A stretch of 64,000 nucleotides of DNA from Sebaldella termitidis ATCC 33386. Its GTDB lineage: Bacteria > Fusobacteriota > Fusobacteriia > Fusobacteriales > Leptotrichiaceae. The position numbers and the translations under genes were made by a program. The stretch lies in assembly GCF_000024405.1 (NCBI RefSeq), contig NC_013517.1, forward strand, positions 3,565,989-3,629,988, read 5' to 3'. How positions within the stretch are numbered: position 1 is the first letter of the stretch; each line of letters starts with the position of its first letter. The notes beneath the pieces are model-generated. The model saw only the letters and a program-made list of their open reading frames with translations. It ran no database searches and had not been told where the DNA came from. Shown piece after piece: positions 28,700 to 37,039 of the stretch.

Positions 28700-29097
28700 C
28701 TAAAGTTCGTTTACCGTGCTGTTAGAATATTCTGTTTCCCATTCTTTTCCCCTTGTGTTTCCTATAAATACCGAAATATACATTACTTTTAATTTATTTA
28801 TTTTTAATTAATTACATAATAATAATAACTATTGTTTTTTATTTATTTTGAAATATAAATTTTTGTTTACATAACTGAAAAAAATACTTTTTTATTTTTT
28901 CAATTTATAACCCGTATATTTTATAATATGTCTGCTTCGCTTATAAAGTCATATTTTATTCCAATTTTTCAATACCGGATATTTGGCATTCTGTAAAATA
29001 TCTGTTAGGTATAATGATGAAATAAAACTGATGATATAAAAGCAGCAGGCAGGCTCCAAACTGATCTTCTATACTCTTATAAATAATAATTACTCTC
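28700..29097. other. Divergent intergenic region without genes
   Basis: About 400 bases of AT-rich DNA between the PTS and nagA promoters. No gene, RNA or clear operator is seen, and no local regulator gene is adjacent. Confidence 0.5.
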
Positions 29098-29126
29098 TTG
29101 ACCGAAAAATTTTTTTAGACTATAAT
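29098..29126 (+). promoter_or_regulatory. Promoter of nagA
   Basis: TTGACC (29098-29103), 17-base spacer, TATAAT (29121-29126), about 93 bases upstream of the nagA start. Confidence 0.8.
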
Positions 29127-29218
29127 TTGAATAAGATATAAATAATTTGATCAGACTATGCTCTGTCTCTGTTTTTTTGATTTTGCAAAGTACTGACAAT
29201 TTTGCTGGAGGTATTTTT

Positions 29219-30343
29219 ATGGTATTAAAAAATATTGATATTGTACTTGAAGACGAGGTAATCAAAAGTGATGTTCAAATAAAAAACGGAAAAATTTTCA
29301 AAATCTCTGCTGAAATAGAATCTGATGAATCTCTTGACTGCAGCGGAAAGTATCTTATTCCCGGATTTATAGATATGCATATTCATGGTATAGGAGGGCA
29401 TGATGCCATGGACGGTACTGTGGAAGCAGTTACTTCTATGTCGAAAGAAGTTTTGAAAAGAGGTGTTACTTCCTATCTGCCTACACTTCTTACAGAATCT
29501 GTGGAAAGAATACACAGCGGTTTTGAAGCTGTAAAAACAGTAATGGGAATGGATATCGAAAATACAGCAGATATTATTGGTGTCCATATGGAAGGACCAT
29601 TTTTCTGCGATGAATTCAAAGGTGCACAGAATCCTAAATTTTTACAATACGGCACACTTGATACTCTGGAAGCACTGGTTGGAAATTACTGGGATATCCT
29701 AAAAATTCTGTCAGCCGCCCCTGAACGTATAGAATTTTCTGTTATTCAGAAATTAAAAGAGAAAGGTGTAATTGCTTCTATAGGACACACAAGTGCTGAC
29801 AGTGAGCTTGTAGAAGAAGCCAGTTTATTCGGTATGACACACTGTGTCCACCTGTATAACGGCATGAAAGGACTCCATCACAGAGAACCCGGTACGGCAG
29901 GTGCAATACTGAATAACGACAGAATACATGCTGAACTGATTCTTGACGGAATTCATGTCCACCCTAAAATGGCAAAGCTTGCCTATAAATGTAAAGGGAA
30001 CAAGCTCTCTCTTATTACCGATGCCATGAGAGCCACTGGACTTCAGGACGGAAAATACGATCTCGGAGGACAGGATGTATTCGTAAAAGGATACGAAGCA
30101 AGACTTGCCAACGGTTCACTCGCAGGAAGCACCCTTACAATGGACAGAGCATTCAAAAATGCCCTGAGATTTCTTGATTCTGGTATTATCGGTGCAGTTA
30201 AGCTTACCAGCACAAATGCTGCCGATGAGCTGGGTCTGACTTCCAAAGGAAGGATAGAAGTGGGACGAGATGCCGATCTGCTGGTCGTAGACAGAGAATA
30301 TAATATAGAAAAAATAATAAAAGCAGGAAAGATAATTTCTTAA
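29219..30343 (+). CDS. nagA: N-acetylglucosamine-6-phosphate deacetylase
   Basis: The 374-residue amidohydrolase removes acetate from N-acetylhexosamine-6-phosphate, the first step after PTS uptake. The metal motif DMHIHGIGG carries His54 and His56. Further conserved pieces are VHMEGPFF (metal Glu), SIGHTSAD, THCVHLYNGM and the catalytic Asp in LITDAMRATG. ATG at 29219 follows GCTGGAGGTATTTT; the in-frame ATG at 29147 lacks a site. It is divergent from the mannose-family PTS operon. AgaA (GalNAc-6-phosphate deacetylase) is a close alternative, and no nagB or agaI is nearby. Confidence 0.9.
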   Translation: MVLKNIDIVLEDEVIKSDVQIKNGKIFKISAEIESDESLDCSGKYLIPGFIDMHIHGIGGHDAMDGTVEAVTSMSKEVLKRGVTSYLPTLLTESVERIHSGFEAVKTVMGMDIENTADIIGVHMEGPFFCDEFKGAQNPKFLQYGTLDTLEALVGNYWDILKILSAAPERIEFSVIQKLKEKGVIASIGHTSADSELVEEASLFGMTHCVHLYNGMKGLHHREPGTAGAILNNDRIHAELILDGIHVHPKMAKLAYKCKGNKLSLITDAMRATGLQDGKYDLGGQDVFVKGYEARLANGSLAGSTLTMDRAFKNALRFLDSGIIGAVKLTSTNAADELGLTSKGRIEVGRDADLLVVDREYNIEKIIKAGKIIS

Positions 30344-30360
30344 GCTGTTATATAAAAAAA

Positions 30361-30406
30361 CGGACACGCATTGTAAATTCATCATTACAGGTCAATGCTG
30401 TGTCCG
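30361..30406. terminator. Bidirectional terminator between nagA and the PhzF gene
   Basis: CGGACACGCATTG (30361-30373) pairs with CAATGC-TGTGTCCG (30393-30406; one bulged T). A7 and TTTT flanks give tails both ways. Confidence 0.8.
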
Positions 30407-30430
30407 GTTTTATTTATACTGTATTTTATT

Positions 30431-31294
30431 TCAAAGAAAAATCTCTCCGGCATAAACCGCTTCCCCTTTGATCTCCACATTAAGATTTCCGTATTCTTTT
30501 TTTACCTTTACATAAATCATTCCGCTTTTCCCGATTTCCTGTCCCTGTTCCACTGCTATATTTTTCTCATCCAAAGATTTTATAAAGCTTATATAATATG
30601 CTCCCATTACTCCTGATGCAGTTCCTGTAACCGGATCCTCCACTGTTCCGGAAAACGGCGACGAAAAATGTCTTCCGTGCATGTCTGCATCTTTATCATA
30701 AGTTTCAAGACAGAACGGATGTACAGATGCTCTTGGCTTTTGCGTCAATACTTCCGGAAACCTTTTATTCTCAGGCTTCATTTTTGAAAAAATATCCAGT
30801 TTTTTTATCGGTATCAGTAAAGTCCATATTCCTGTACTTCCATACATTATCGGCAGATCATCGTCTATGTCCTTTTCTTTTATCCCTATTGCTTCAGCCA
30901 GCTTAGCTTTATCTCCCTTAAATTCCTCAAACTGTGCCGGAAGCTGTTTCATTGATATGAAGGTTTTTCCTGTATTCTGAACTTCCATATTTACATCAAT
31001 TATTCCTGACAGTGTTTCTACGGTTTTTATTTTTTTGTTTTCTTTTTCAAATAATGCTTTTACTCCGGCAATCGTAGCATGACCGCATAAATTCATTTCA
31101 TGTCCCGGAGTAAAATAACGCATTTTTATATCCGCCTCTTTTGAAGCAAGTAAAAATACAGTCTCATTAAATCCTATTTTTCCGGCTGCTTTCTGCATTT
31201 CATCTTCTGTAAGATCATCACATTCGAATACCACTCCTGCCGGATTACCCATGCCGGCTTTATCTGTAAATGCTTCATACTTGTATATTTTCAT
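30431..31294 (-). CDS. PhzF-family isomerase/epimerase-like protein
   Basis: 287 residues of the PhzF fold (two related alpha/beta barrels). Visible family motifs are FTDKAGMGNPAGVV at the N-terminus (conserved GNPxGV), GFNETVFL with the catalytic-position Glu, RYFTPGHEMNLCGHATIA, and EDPVTGTASG in the second half. PhzF itself isomerises a dihydro-hydroxyanthranilate in phenazine synthesis, but most bacterial homologs such as YddE have unknown substrates and no phenazine genes are present. ATG follows GAGGGGAAATA. Cytoplasmic; function unassigned. Confidence 0.85.
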   Translation of the reverse strand: MKIYKYEAFTDKAGMGNPAGVVFECDDLTEDEMQKAAGKIGFNETVFLLASKEADIKMRYFTPGHEMNLCGHATIAGVKALFEKENKKIKTVETLSGIIDVNMEVQNTGKTFISMKQLPAQFEEFKGDKAKLAEAIGIKEKDIDDDLPIMYGSTGIWTLLIPIKKLDIFSKMKPENKRFPEVLTQKPRASVHPFCLETYDKDADMHGRHFSSPFSGTVEDPVTGTASGVMGAYYISFIKSLDEKNIAVEQGQEIGKSGMIYVKVKKEYGNLNVEIKGEAVYAGEIFL

Positions 31295-31342
31295 TATTTC
31301 CCCTCACTAATAATATATTTTTTCATATAATTACAAAAATCT

Positions 31343-31702
31343 TTATTCTGAATAAAATTCACAAATTTCCTTTAGATTATACTTTTCTGATATTTCACTT
31401 TCCCAAATTACATACTCTTCGTTTGAACACGGCTCGGGATATGGAACCCCGTGTAACCAGTACATATTACCATATACGAGAAGCATTGCCCAATGATATT
31501 CAGTCTCATGTATCAGACAATACGCTTCCCCGGCTCTCTCTGCTTCTCTGGCTAAATTCGATTCATTAACAATTGTGTCAGCTTCTTCATATGTTTTACC
31601 TGCAAACCTGACTATGTTCCATTTTACATATTCACAAAAACTAAATTGATTAAATATAATTTTTTTGTTTCCGTCATAAAAAACAAGGCCGTCTCGAACC
31701 AT
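31343..31702 (-). CDS. Hypothetical protein (119 aa)
   Basis: Not recognised. A soluble, acidic protein with many aromatic residues (Trp, Tyr, Phe) and three dispersed cysteines; no signal peptide or membrane segment. Start ATG follows GAGGTGTTTT. It lies between the PhzF gene and the fructose-type PTS operon, 48 bases upstream of phzF, and could be cotranscribed with it. The aromatic, acidic composition resembles some small immunity-type proteins, but no toxin gene is adjacent, so no role is proposed. Confidence 0.6.
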   Translation of the reverse strand: MVRDGLVFYDGNKKIIFNQFSFCEYVKWNIVRFAGKTYEEADTIVNESNLAREAERAGEAYCLIHETEYHWAMLLVYGNMYWLHGVPYPEPCSNEEYVIWESEISEKYNLKEICEFYSE

Positions 31703-31797
31703 AAAACACCTCAGTATTCAGATTATAATCCTGATTATATCATAACCACCCACAGTATTTAAGTATATTCCAAAATGATATCTGGCAGTATACATAA

Positions 31798-31821
31798 AAA
31801 ATGAGCCTTTCAGCCCATTTT
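31798..31821 (-). terminator. Terminator of the fructose-family PTS operon
   Basis: Minus strand: AAAATGGGCT and GGCTCATTTT form a 10-bp stem (two G-U pairs) closed by a GAAA tetraloop, followed by further T. It lies 43 bases past the stop of the zinc dehydrogenase gene. Confidence 0.8.
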
Positions 31822-31863
31822 TAAACCTCTGTATGAATATTTTCCACAATTATATTCTTATTA

Positions 31864-32910
31864 CTAATCCTCAAAATTAATTACATTTTTCAAACCGCTT
31901 CCATCTGCGGCTTTTTTCACTGCTTCATTTATTTCATCAAGCTTAAATCTGCTTGAGATTATTTTTTTCATTGGAATAAGACCATTTTCTACCAGTGCCA
32001 GTGATTTTCTGTATTGTATAAGACTCGCACGTGCACTGCCGTGTACAGCAAGCTGTTTATAATGTATTGTATTTGAGTTTAACTGTACGTTCTCTCTGTC
32101 TTTAGGCAGTCCTCCGAAAAATAATACTCTTCCGTTCATATTCATTAGCTCTATTGCAGAACTTTGTGCTTCCGGTGACGGAGCTGCTATTATGCTTACA
32201 TCTACTCCGTTTCCCTTAGTTTCTGCCATTATTTTCTCTTTTAATTCTGCCGAAGTCACTGTTATTATATCAGGGTCAAGCTCCTTACACAGTGCCAGTC
32301 TGTCTTCGGAAAGATCATTCATAAACACCTTTACTGCTCCCTGTATTTTTGCAAGAAATGCATGCATTATCCCTATCGGACCTGCACCAATTATAAGTAC
32401 AGTGTCGCCGAGTTCTATATTTACTCTGCTCTGTCCGTTAAAAACACATGATAACGGCTCTACAAGCGCTGCTTCCTCATATGATATTTTATCATCAAGC
32501 TCTACAAGATTTCCTTGATTTACTGCTTTTGCAGGAATTTTTAAATATTCTGCAAAGCCGCCCTGAAGATTTATCCCAAATGCTTCATATGTTTCACATA
32601 AATGAGTATTTCCGCTGACACATCTGTCGCATGTACCGCATCCCATATTAGGTGCTATTGCCACTCTCATTCCTTTTTTATACTTTTGTACATTTTTTCC
32701 TGTTTCAGCTATTTCACCGCTGATTTCATGACCGAGTATTCTCGGATTGTTTTCATCCACTCCTGCATAACCGTTTTTAAACATTCTTATGTCAGTCCCG
32801 CAGATAGCTGCAGATTTCACCTTCACAAGTATTTCATCATCATTTATTGATGGTTTTTCTGTTTCTTCCAGTCTTAAATCATTAGCATTGTATAGAAATG
32901 CCGCTTTCAT
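31864..32910 (-). CDS. Zinc-dependent sugar alcohol dehydrogenase (sorbitol dehydrogenase-like)
   Basis: 348-residue medium-chain dehydrogenase. Catalytic zinc ligands are Cys37, His61 and Glu62 (SAAICGTD, GHEISGE). The structural zinc lobe is GCGTCDRCVSGNTHLC, and the cofactor motif is IGAGPIG. It oxidises a polyol or polyol phosphate with NAD(P). ATG at 32910 follows AGAGAGGTGGCATTT; an in-frame ATG at 32949 overlaps the previous gene and has no site. As the last gene of the PTS operon it probably acts on the imported sugar or its product; the substrate cannot be fixed from sequence. Confidence 0.85.
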   Translation of the reverse strand: MKAAFLYNANDLRLEETEKPSINDDEILVKVKSAAICGTDIRMFKNGYAGVDENNPRILGHEISGEIAETGKNVQKYKKGMRVAIAPNMGCGTCDRCVSGNTHLCETYEAFGINLQGGFAEYLKIPAKAVNQGNLVELDDKISYEEAALVEPLSCVFNGQSRVNIELGDTVLIIGAGPIGIMHAFLAKIQGAVKVFMNDLSEDRLALCKELDPDIITVTSAELKEKIMAETKGNGVDVSIIAAPSPEAQSSAIELMNMNGRVLFFGGLPKDRENVQLNSNTIHYKQLAVHGSARASLIQYRKSLALVENGLIPMKKIISSRFKLDEINEAVKKAADGSGLKNVINFED

Positions 32911-32932
32911 AAATGCCACCTCTCTTTTTATT

Positions 32933-34321
32933 TTATGCGTTAACCGCAACTTCTTTTTTCTTTTTCAGAATTATCACTGCGAATGCTGCTACTACTGTTC
33001 CTGCCGCTATGGCAATGATATATCCGAGCAGGTTACTTACTGCTCCCGGTATCGGAAGTACGAATATCCCCCCGTGTGGAACTGCCAAACCGCATTTAAA
33101 CAGCATTGAAAGTCCTCCTGTAACTGCCGAACCCAAAACTACTGAAGGCAGTACTCTCAAAGGATCCGCCGCCGCGAATGGTATAGCTCCTTCGGTTATA
33201 AACGAAAGCCCTAATACCCATGCTGTTTTTCCTGCTTCTCTTTCTTCTGCCGTAAATTTATCCTTTGCTATAAGAGATGCAAGTGCCATACTTAACGGCG
33301 GTATCATACCAGTTGCCATTACCGCAGCCATTACCATTGATGTCTGTCCGGGCTGTAAGCTTGTAAGTGATGCCACACCGAAGAAATATGCTGCTTTCCC
33401 TATAGGTCCAGCCATATCTATGGCCATCATTGCCCCGAGTATTATTCCCAGTCCTATAGAGTTTATACCGCTCAATCCGTTCAGCCAGTCTGTCATAAAA
33501 TTATTTAATGCTGTAAATGGTTTTCCTAAAACATAAATCATAACAAGTCCGACTATCATTGAAGACAATAACGGTAAAATAAGTACAGGCATTAATCCTT
33601 GAAATGCTTTTGGTATTTTTATTACCTGCTTAAGTAACATTATAACATATCCTGCAAGAAAACCTGCAACTAATGCTCCTAAAAAACCTGCACCTATAGC
33701 ATTGGCAAGCATTCCGCCTATCATCCCCGGAACAATTCCCGGTCTGTCAGCAATTGAAAATGCTATAAACCCTGCAAGTACCGGAAGCATTAATGCAAAT
33801 GACGTTCCTCCGCCGATCTGCATAAATGCTGCTGCTAATGTTCCCTGCTGATCTCCCGCATTTATTCCACCCAGAGCGAATGCAAGAGCTATCATTATAC
33901 CCCCTGCTACTACAAACGGAATCATATATGATACACCTGTCATCAAATGTTTGTAAGGCCCGAGATTTTTTTCTTTTGCCGCTTTTGTCTGTTCTGCTGC
34001 TTTTTCCGCCTGATACACTGTTGTCAGCTTTGAAGCTCTTTCTATAAGGGCTTTCGGATCTTTTATTGCCTCATCCACATTTACCTCTATAAGCTTTTTT
34101 CCTACAAATCTGTCTTTATTCACCGATGTACTTGCGGCTATTATTACTGCATCTGCTTCTCTGATATCCTTATCGGTAAGTACGTTTTCCGCTCCTATTG
34201 AACCTTGTGTTTCTACTTTCATTTCCACATTCATTTCTTTTGCTGCTATCTGTAAAGCCTCTGCTGCCATATAAGTATGTGCAATTCCTGTCGAACATGA
34301 TGTTATCGCTACATATTTCAT
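32933..34321 (-). CDS. PTS fructose-family EIIBC
   Basis: 462 residues: an EIIB domain (about 1-95) with the phosphorylated Cys9 in AITSCSTGIAHTYMAAE, a short linker rich in Lys, Gln and Ala, and a nine- to ten-helix EIIC domain (about 120-460) with GVSYMIPFVVAGG and DMAGPIGKAAYFFG. It imports and phosphorylates a sugar or polyol together with the EIIA encoded upstream. The enzymes next to it (mannitol-1-phosphate dehydrogenase-like, DeoC, zinc dehydrogenase) suggest a polyol rather than fructose. ATG follows TAGGAGGAGGAATATTTT. Confidence 0.9.
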   Translation of the reverse strand: MKYVAITSCSTGIAHTYMAAEALQIAAKEMNVEMKVETQGSIGAENVLTDKDIREADAVIIAASTSVNKDRFVGKKLIEVNVDEAIKDPKALIERASKLTTVYQAEKAAEQTKAAKEKNLGPYKHLMTGVSYMIPFVVAGGIMIALAFALGGINAGDQQGTLAAAFMQIGGGTSFALMLPVLAGFIAFSIADRPGIVPGMIGGMLANAIGAGFLGALVAGFLAGYVIMLLKQVIKIPKAFQGLMPVLILPLLSSMIVGLVMIYVLGKPFTALNNFMTDWLNGLSGINSIGLGIILGAMMAIDMAGPIGKAAYFFGVASLTSLQPGQTSMVMAAVMATGMIPPLSMALASLIAKDKFTAEEREAGKTAWVLGLSFITEGAIPFAAADPLRVLPSVVLGSAVTGGLSMLFKCGLAVPHGGIFVLPIPGAVSNLLGYIIAIAAGTVVAAFAVIILKKKKEVAVNA

Positions 34322-34483
34322 AAAATATTCCTCCTCCTAGTGCTGCAGCCTGTTTACTTCCAGCCGGATAATTCTGAAAGTGAACAGAATACTGCACTAT
34401 ACCTTTTCTCTTTTAAATTTTAATATTTGAGTAGACCGGCGAAGTACAAGTAATTTGACATTGACATACTACTGAATAAAACA

Positions 34484-34930
34484 TCAGTTATTCAGTAATT
34501 CTATTATTTCAGCAGGATTTACTGCATTTCTGAGACCATCTCTAAATTCCTTATGCATTAATTTTCTTGCAAAGCTTGTTAATATTCTTATATGCGTATC
34601 ATCTGAATTTTCAGGAACCGCTATTAAAAATACAAGATCACTCTTAACTCCGTCCATTGAATTAAAATCCACACCGCCGTTTATTCTTCCGAATGCCAGT
34701 GAAGGCTCCTTCACGCCGACACTCTTGCCATGAGGAATAGCTACTCCCATTTCCACTCCTGTAGACCCTATTTCTTCTCTTTTCAATACATCCTGAAAAT
34801 ATACTTCTTTATCCAGAAGTCTTCCCTCTTTATCCAAAAGCTCCACAAGTTCATTTATTACATCCAGCTTTGTTTCACCTTTCAGATTTAAATTAATAAG
34901 ATTTTCATTCATCAGCTTATTTATATCCAT
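34484..34930 (-). CDS. PTS fructose-family EIIA component
   Basis: 149-residue fructose/mannitol-type EIIA. The phosphoacceptor is His67 in EMGVAIPHGKSVGV. It donates phosphate to the EIIB domain of the adjacent EIIBC. ATG at 34930 has GGAAGGAGAAAGA upstream and was preferred to the ATG at 34945, which overlaps the site. A 162-base gap follows before the EIIBC gene, but no terminator is evident there. Confidence 0.9.
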   Translation of the reverse strand: MDINKLMNENLINLNLKGETKLDVINELVELLDKEGRLLDKEVYFQDVLKREEIGSTGVEMGVAIPHGKSVGVKEPSLAFGRINGGVDFNSMDGVKSDLVFLIAVPENSDDTHIRILTSFARKLMHKEFRDGLRNAVNPAEIIELLNN

Positions 34931-35019
34931 TCTTTCTCCTTCCAAAGTACTTAGCCATTTCTTTGCTGTTTACAGTAAGATGTCTTTATATCCAGATTTA
35001 CAGACCGGCTTATTTTCAT

Positions 35020-35694
35020 CTATTTATTTCTTTTATCATATTCATTCATAATTTCTATTCCGGCACTTGTCCCTATTCTTTCAGCCCCTGCTTCCACCAT
35101 TGCCAGGAATGTATCAAGATCTCTTATACCGCCTGCTGCTTTTACCTTTACTTCATCTTTTACTATTGATTTCATCAGCTTTACATCCTCTAACGTAGCT
35201 CCGCCTGTTCCGAATCCTGTTGATGTTTTTATGAAGTCCGGTTTCACTTTTGCTGCTATTTCACTTACTTTTATTTTTTCATCATCTGTAAGATAGCAGT
35301 TCTCAAATATTACCTTTGATAAAATATTCTTTTCTCTGCATGCTTTTACGATCTCTGTCATTTCTCTTTCTATGTAATCATAGTCTTTTTCCTTCAGCTT
35401 TCCTATGTTTATTACATAATCAATTTCATCTGCCCCGTTTTCTATAGCCTGTTTAGTTTCATGCACTTTATTTTCTATAGTTGTCTGCCCAAGAGGAAAA
35501 CCAATTGCTGCTCCCACATGTACCCCGGTTCCTTTCAGAAGCTTACTGCATAATTCCACAGGATACGAATTTATTGCTACCATCTTGAAGCCGTAATCTG
35601 CCGCTTCCTTACAAAGCTTTTCAAAATCTTCTTTTACTGCATACGCTCTAAGCTGTGTATGATCCACCATTTGTGCCAAATCTTTTTTTTCCAT
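35020..35694 (-). CDS. deoC: Deoxyribose-phosphate aldolase
   Basis: 224-residue class I aldolase that splits 2-deoxyribose-5-phosphate into glyceraldehyde-3-phosphate and acetaldehyde through a Schiff base. The catalytic Lys is in [14 protein letters not shown], and the second conserved Lys region is [11 protein letters not shown]. Usually deoC accompanies nucleoside catabolism genes; here it sits inside a PTS operon between the mtlD-like and EIIA genes. Either the operon handles a sugar giving a deoxy-pentose phosphate, or the enzyme is a DeoC relative with another aldol substrate. ATG follows GGAGGATAACA. Confidence 0.9.
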   Translation of the reverse strand: MEKKDLAQMVDHTQLRAYAVKEDFEKLCKEAADYGFKMVAINSYPVELCSKLLKGTGVHVGAAIGFPLGQTTIENKVHETKQAIENGADEIDYVINIGKLKEKDYDYIEREMTEIVKACREKNILSKVIFENCYLTDDEKIKVSEIAAKVKPDFIKTSTGFGTGGATLEDVKLMKSIVKDEVKVKAAGGIRDLDTFLAMVEAGAERIGTSAGIEIMNEYDKRNK

Positions 35695-35709
35695 TGTTAT
35701 CCTCCATTT

Positions 35710-36855
35710 TTATAATTTTTCGTAATTTGATTTAATAATTGTAATAAGCTCATCAGGAATGGAATTTTCCGTAACTTTTTTTAAAGTTTCTTCTACTCCT
35801 GCTGTTTTAAGCATTTCCTGCAGTTCCACAGACTCCCTGTCAGAAGGAACATCATATTTTAATGCGTATGAAATCCCTGTTAGTAAATTTTCATTGGGAA
35901 GTCCGTATTCAAGTGTTCCAAGTAACGGTCTTATAAGTCTCTCCCTTACACCGAGCTTCCTTAAGGGTTCTCTTCCCACTCTTACTGTGCTGTCTCCAAG
36001 ATACTTATTTTCGAAACGCTTTAGTATCTTTTGTATATATTTTTCATGCTCTTCTTTGTCAAAACCGTATCTTTTTATTAATACAGCACCGCTTTCTTCC
36101 ATTGCACCGATTATTATTTTTCTTATTTTTTCATCACAGACAGCCTGGTCTATAGTTTCGTAATTCATGTAGACTCCCATGTGTGCAGCTATTATGTGAC
36201 CTGTATTTACAGTGAAAAGTTTTCTTTCAATATACGGGGTAAGATCTTTCTTTTTTATCATTCCCTTTAGTGTAAGCTCTCCTTTTATAAGAGTTTCATC
36301 TGCTATCCATTCGTTGAAATCCTCCACTATTGTGTATGTTGCCTCTTTCCCCTCTATTTTTCTCGGCGGAATTAATCTGTCCACCGCTGAATTTACAAAT
36401 CCTGCATATGTTTCCATATACTCCTTTTCATTCTCATCCAGATATTTTTCTACTTTTGATTTCAGGAAAGTAGAAGCTTCGAGTTTGTTTTCACAGGCTA
36501 TTATATTAATGTATCTTGTAATACCGCTGTTTTTTCTGAATTTGATTATCTCTGCCACTGTTGGTGCTATTATTTCCAGCACATTAGCCCCCACTGCTGT
36601 CGTTATAAGGTCTGTCTCCGGCACTTTTCTTTTTATACCCTCCAAATCTCCCGATAGTAATCCGCATACATTTTTTACTGTTTCAGTTTTGCTGTTTGCC
36701 CCTACTGTCTCCACTGTATACTCATTATCTTTATTCAGCTGGGATATGATTTCCTCATTTACGTCAATAAATGTGACATTATATGAATTTTCAGAAAGTA
36801 TTTTCCCTATAAAGCCTCTTCCTATACTGCCGGCACCAAAATGAAAAACTTCCAT
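35710..36855 (-). CDS. mtlD: Mannitol-1-phosphate 5-dehydrogenase-like protein
   Basis: 381 residues, the normal MtlD length. The N-terminal Rossmann motif is FGAGSIGRGFIGKIL and the polyol-dehydrogenase long-chain core follows (ACENKLEAS, GFVNSAVDRL, KLFTVNTGHIIAAHMG with the conserved Lys/Asn/His region). It would oxidise mannitol-1-phosphate to fructose-6-phosphate. ATG at 36855 follows AAAAAGGAGGCAGTT; the upstream ATG at 36900 lies within the operator repeats and is rejected. It is the first gene of the operon. A non-mannitol substrate is possible, as the operon encodes a fructose-type rather than MtlA-type permease. Confidence 0.85.
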   Translation of the reverse strand: MEVFHFGAGSIGRGFIGKILSENSYNVTFIDVNEEIISQLNKDNEYTVETVGANSKTETVKNVCGLLSGDLEGIKRKVPETDLITTAVGANVLEIIAPTVAEIIKFRKNSGITRYINIIACENKLEASTFLKSKVEKYLDENEKEYMETYAGFVNSAVDRLIPPRKIEGKEATYTIVEDFNEWIADETLIKGELTLKGMIKKKDLTPYIERKLFTVNTGHIIAAHMGVYMNYETIDQAVCDEKIRKIIIGAMEESGAVLIKRYGFDKEEHEKYIQKILKRFENKYLGDSTVRVGREPLRKLGVRERLIRPLLGTLEYGLPNENLLTGISYALKYDVPSDRESVELQEMLKTAGVEETLKKVTENSIPDELITIIKSNYEKL

Positions 36856-36880
36856 AACTGCCTCCTTTTTCAAATCTAAA

Positions 36881-36940
36881 TATGTTACCCTATGTTTCAT
36901 TATGTAATATTATGTCATCTTATGTAATAATATGTTACCA
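36881..36940 (-). repeat. Six TATGT direct repeats with exact 10-bp period (operator)
   Basis: TATGT occurs at 36881, 36891, 36901, 36911, 36921 and 36931, each followed by five variable bases (TACCC, TTCAT, AATAT, CATCT, AATAA, TACCA). The array fills the space between the -35 box of the operon promoter and the mtlD ribosome site, so bound protein would block transcription. All six sites face the same side of the helix. The binding protein is probably the divergent GntR regulator, though that family usually uses palindromes. Confidence 0.75.
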
Positions 36941-36953
36941 CATTTTTTTATTT

Positions 36954-36959
36954 TGTCAA
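36954..36959 (-). promoter_or_regulatory. -35 box of the mtlD operon promoter
   Basis: Consensus TTGACA on the minus strand. The -10 box must lie within the TATGT repeats; at 17-base spacing the hexamer is AACATA, not a strong match, which suggests activation or a different spacing. Confidence 0.5.
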
Positions 36960-36974
36960 TAGAAAAATTATTTA

Positions 36975-36992
36975 TTTGAAAAATTTTTCAAA
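36975..36992. promoter_or_regulatory. 18-bp perfect palindrome over the GntR promoter
   Basis: TTTGAAAAATTTTTCAAA is its own reverse complement and covers the -35 region of the GntR gene promoter: a candidate autoregulatory operator. Confidence 0.5.
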
Positions 36993-37013
36993 ATAATATA
37001 AAATTGTTATAAT
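36985..37013 (+). promoter_or_regulatory. Promoter of the GntR gene
   Basis: TTTTCA (36985-36990), 17-base spacer, TATAAT (37008-37013). Confidence 0.6.
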
Positions 37014-37039
37014 ATGAAAAATGAGGTGTTACTTTACAA

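Noticed and set aside
31270-31569. Plus-strand frame of 99 codons across the 119-aa gene.
   Set aside because: No ribosome site, and the minus-strand frame has a good one and normal codon use.
36881-36940. Iterons of a replication origin.
   Set aside because: Position between two divergent genes with promoter boxes fits an operator; no dnaA box cluster or rep gene is present.
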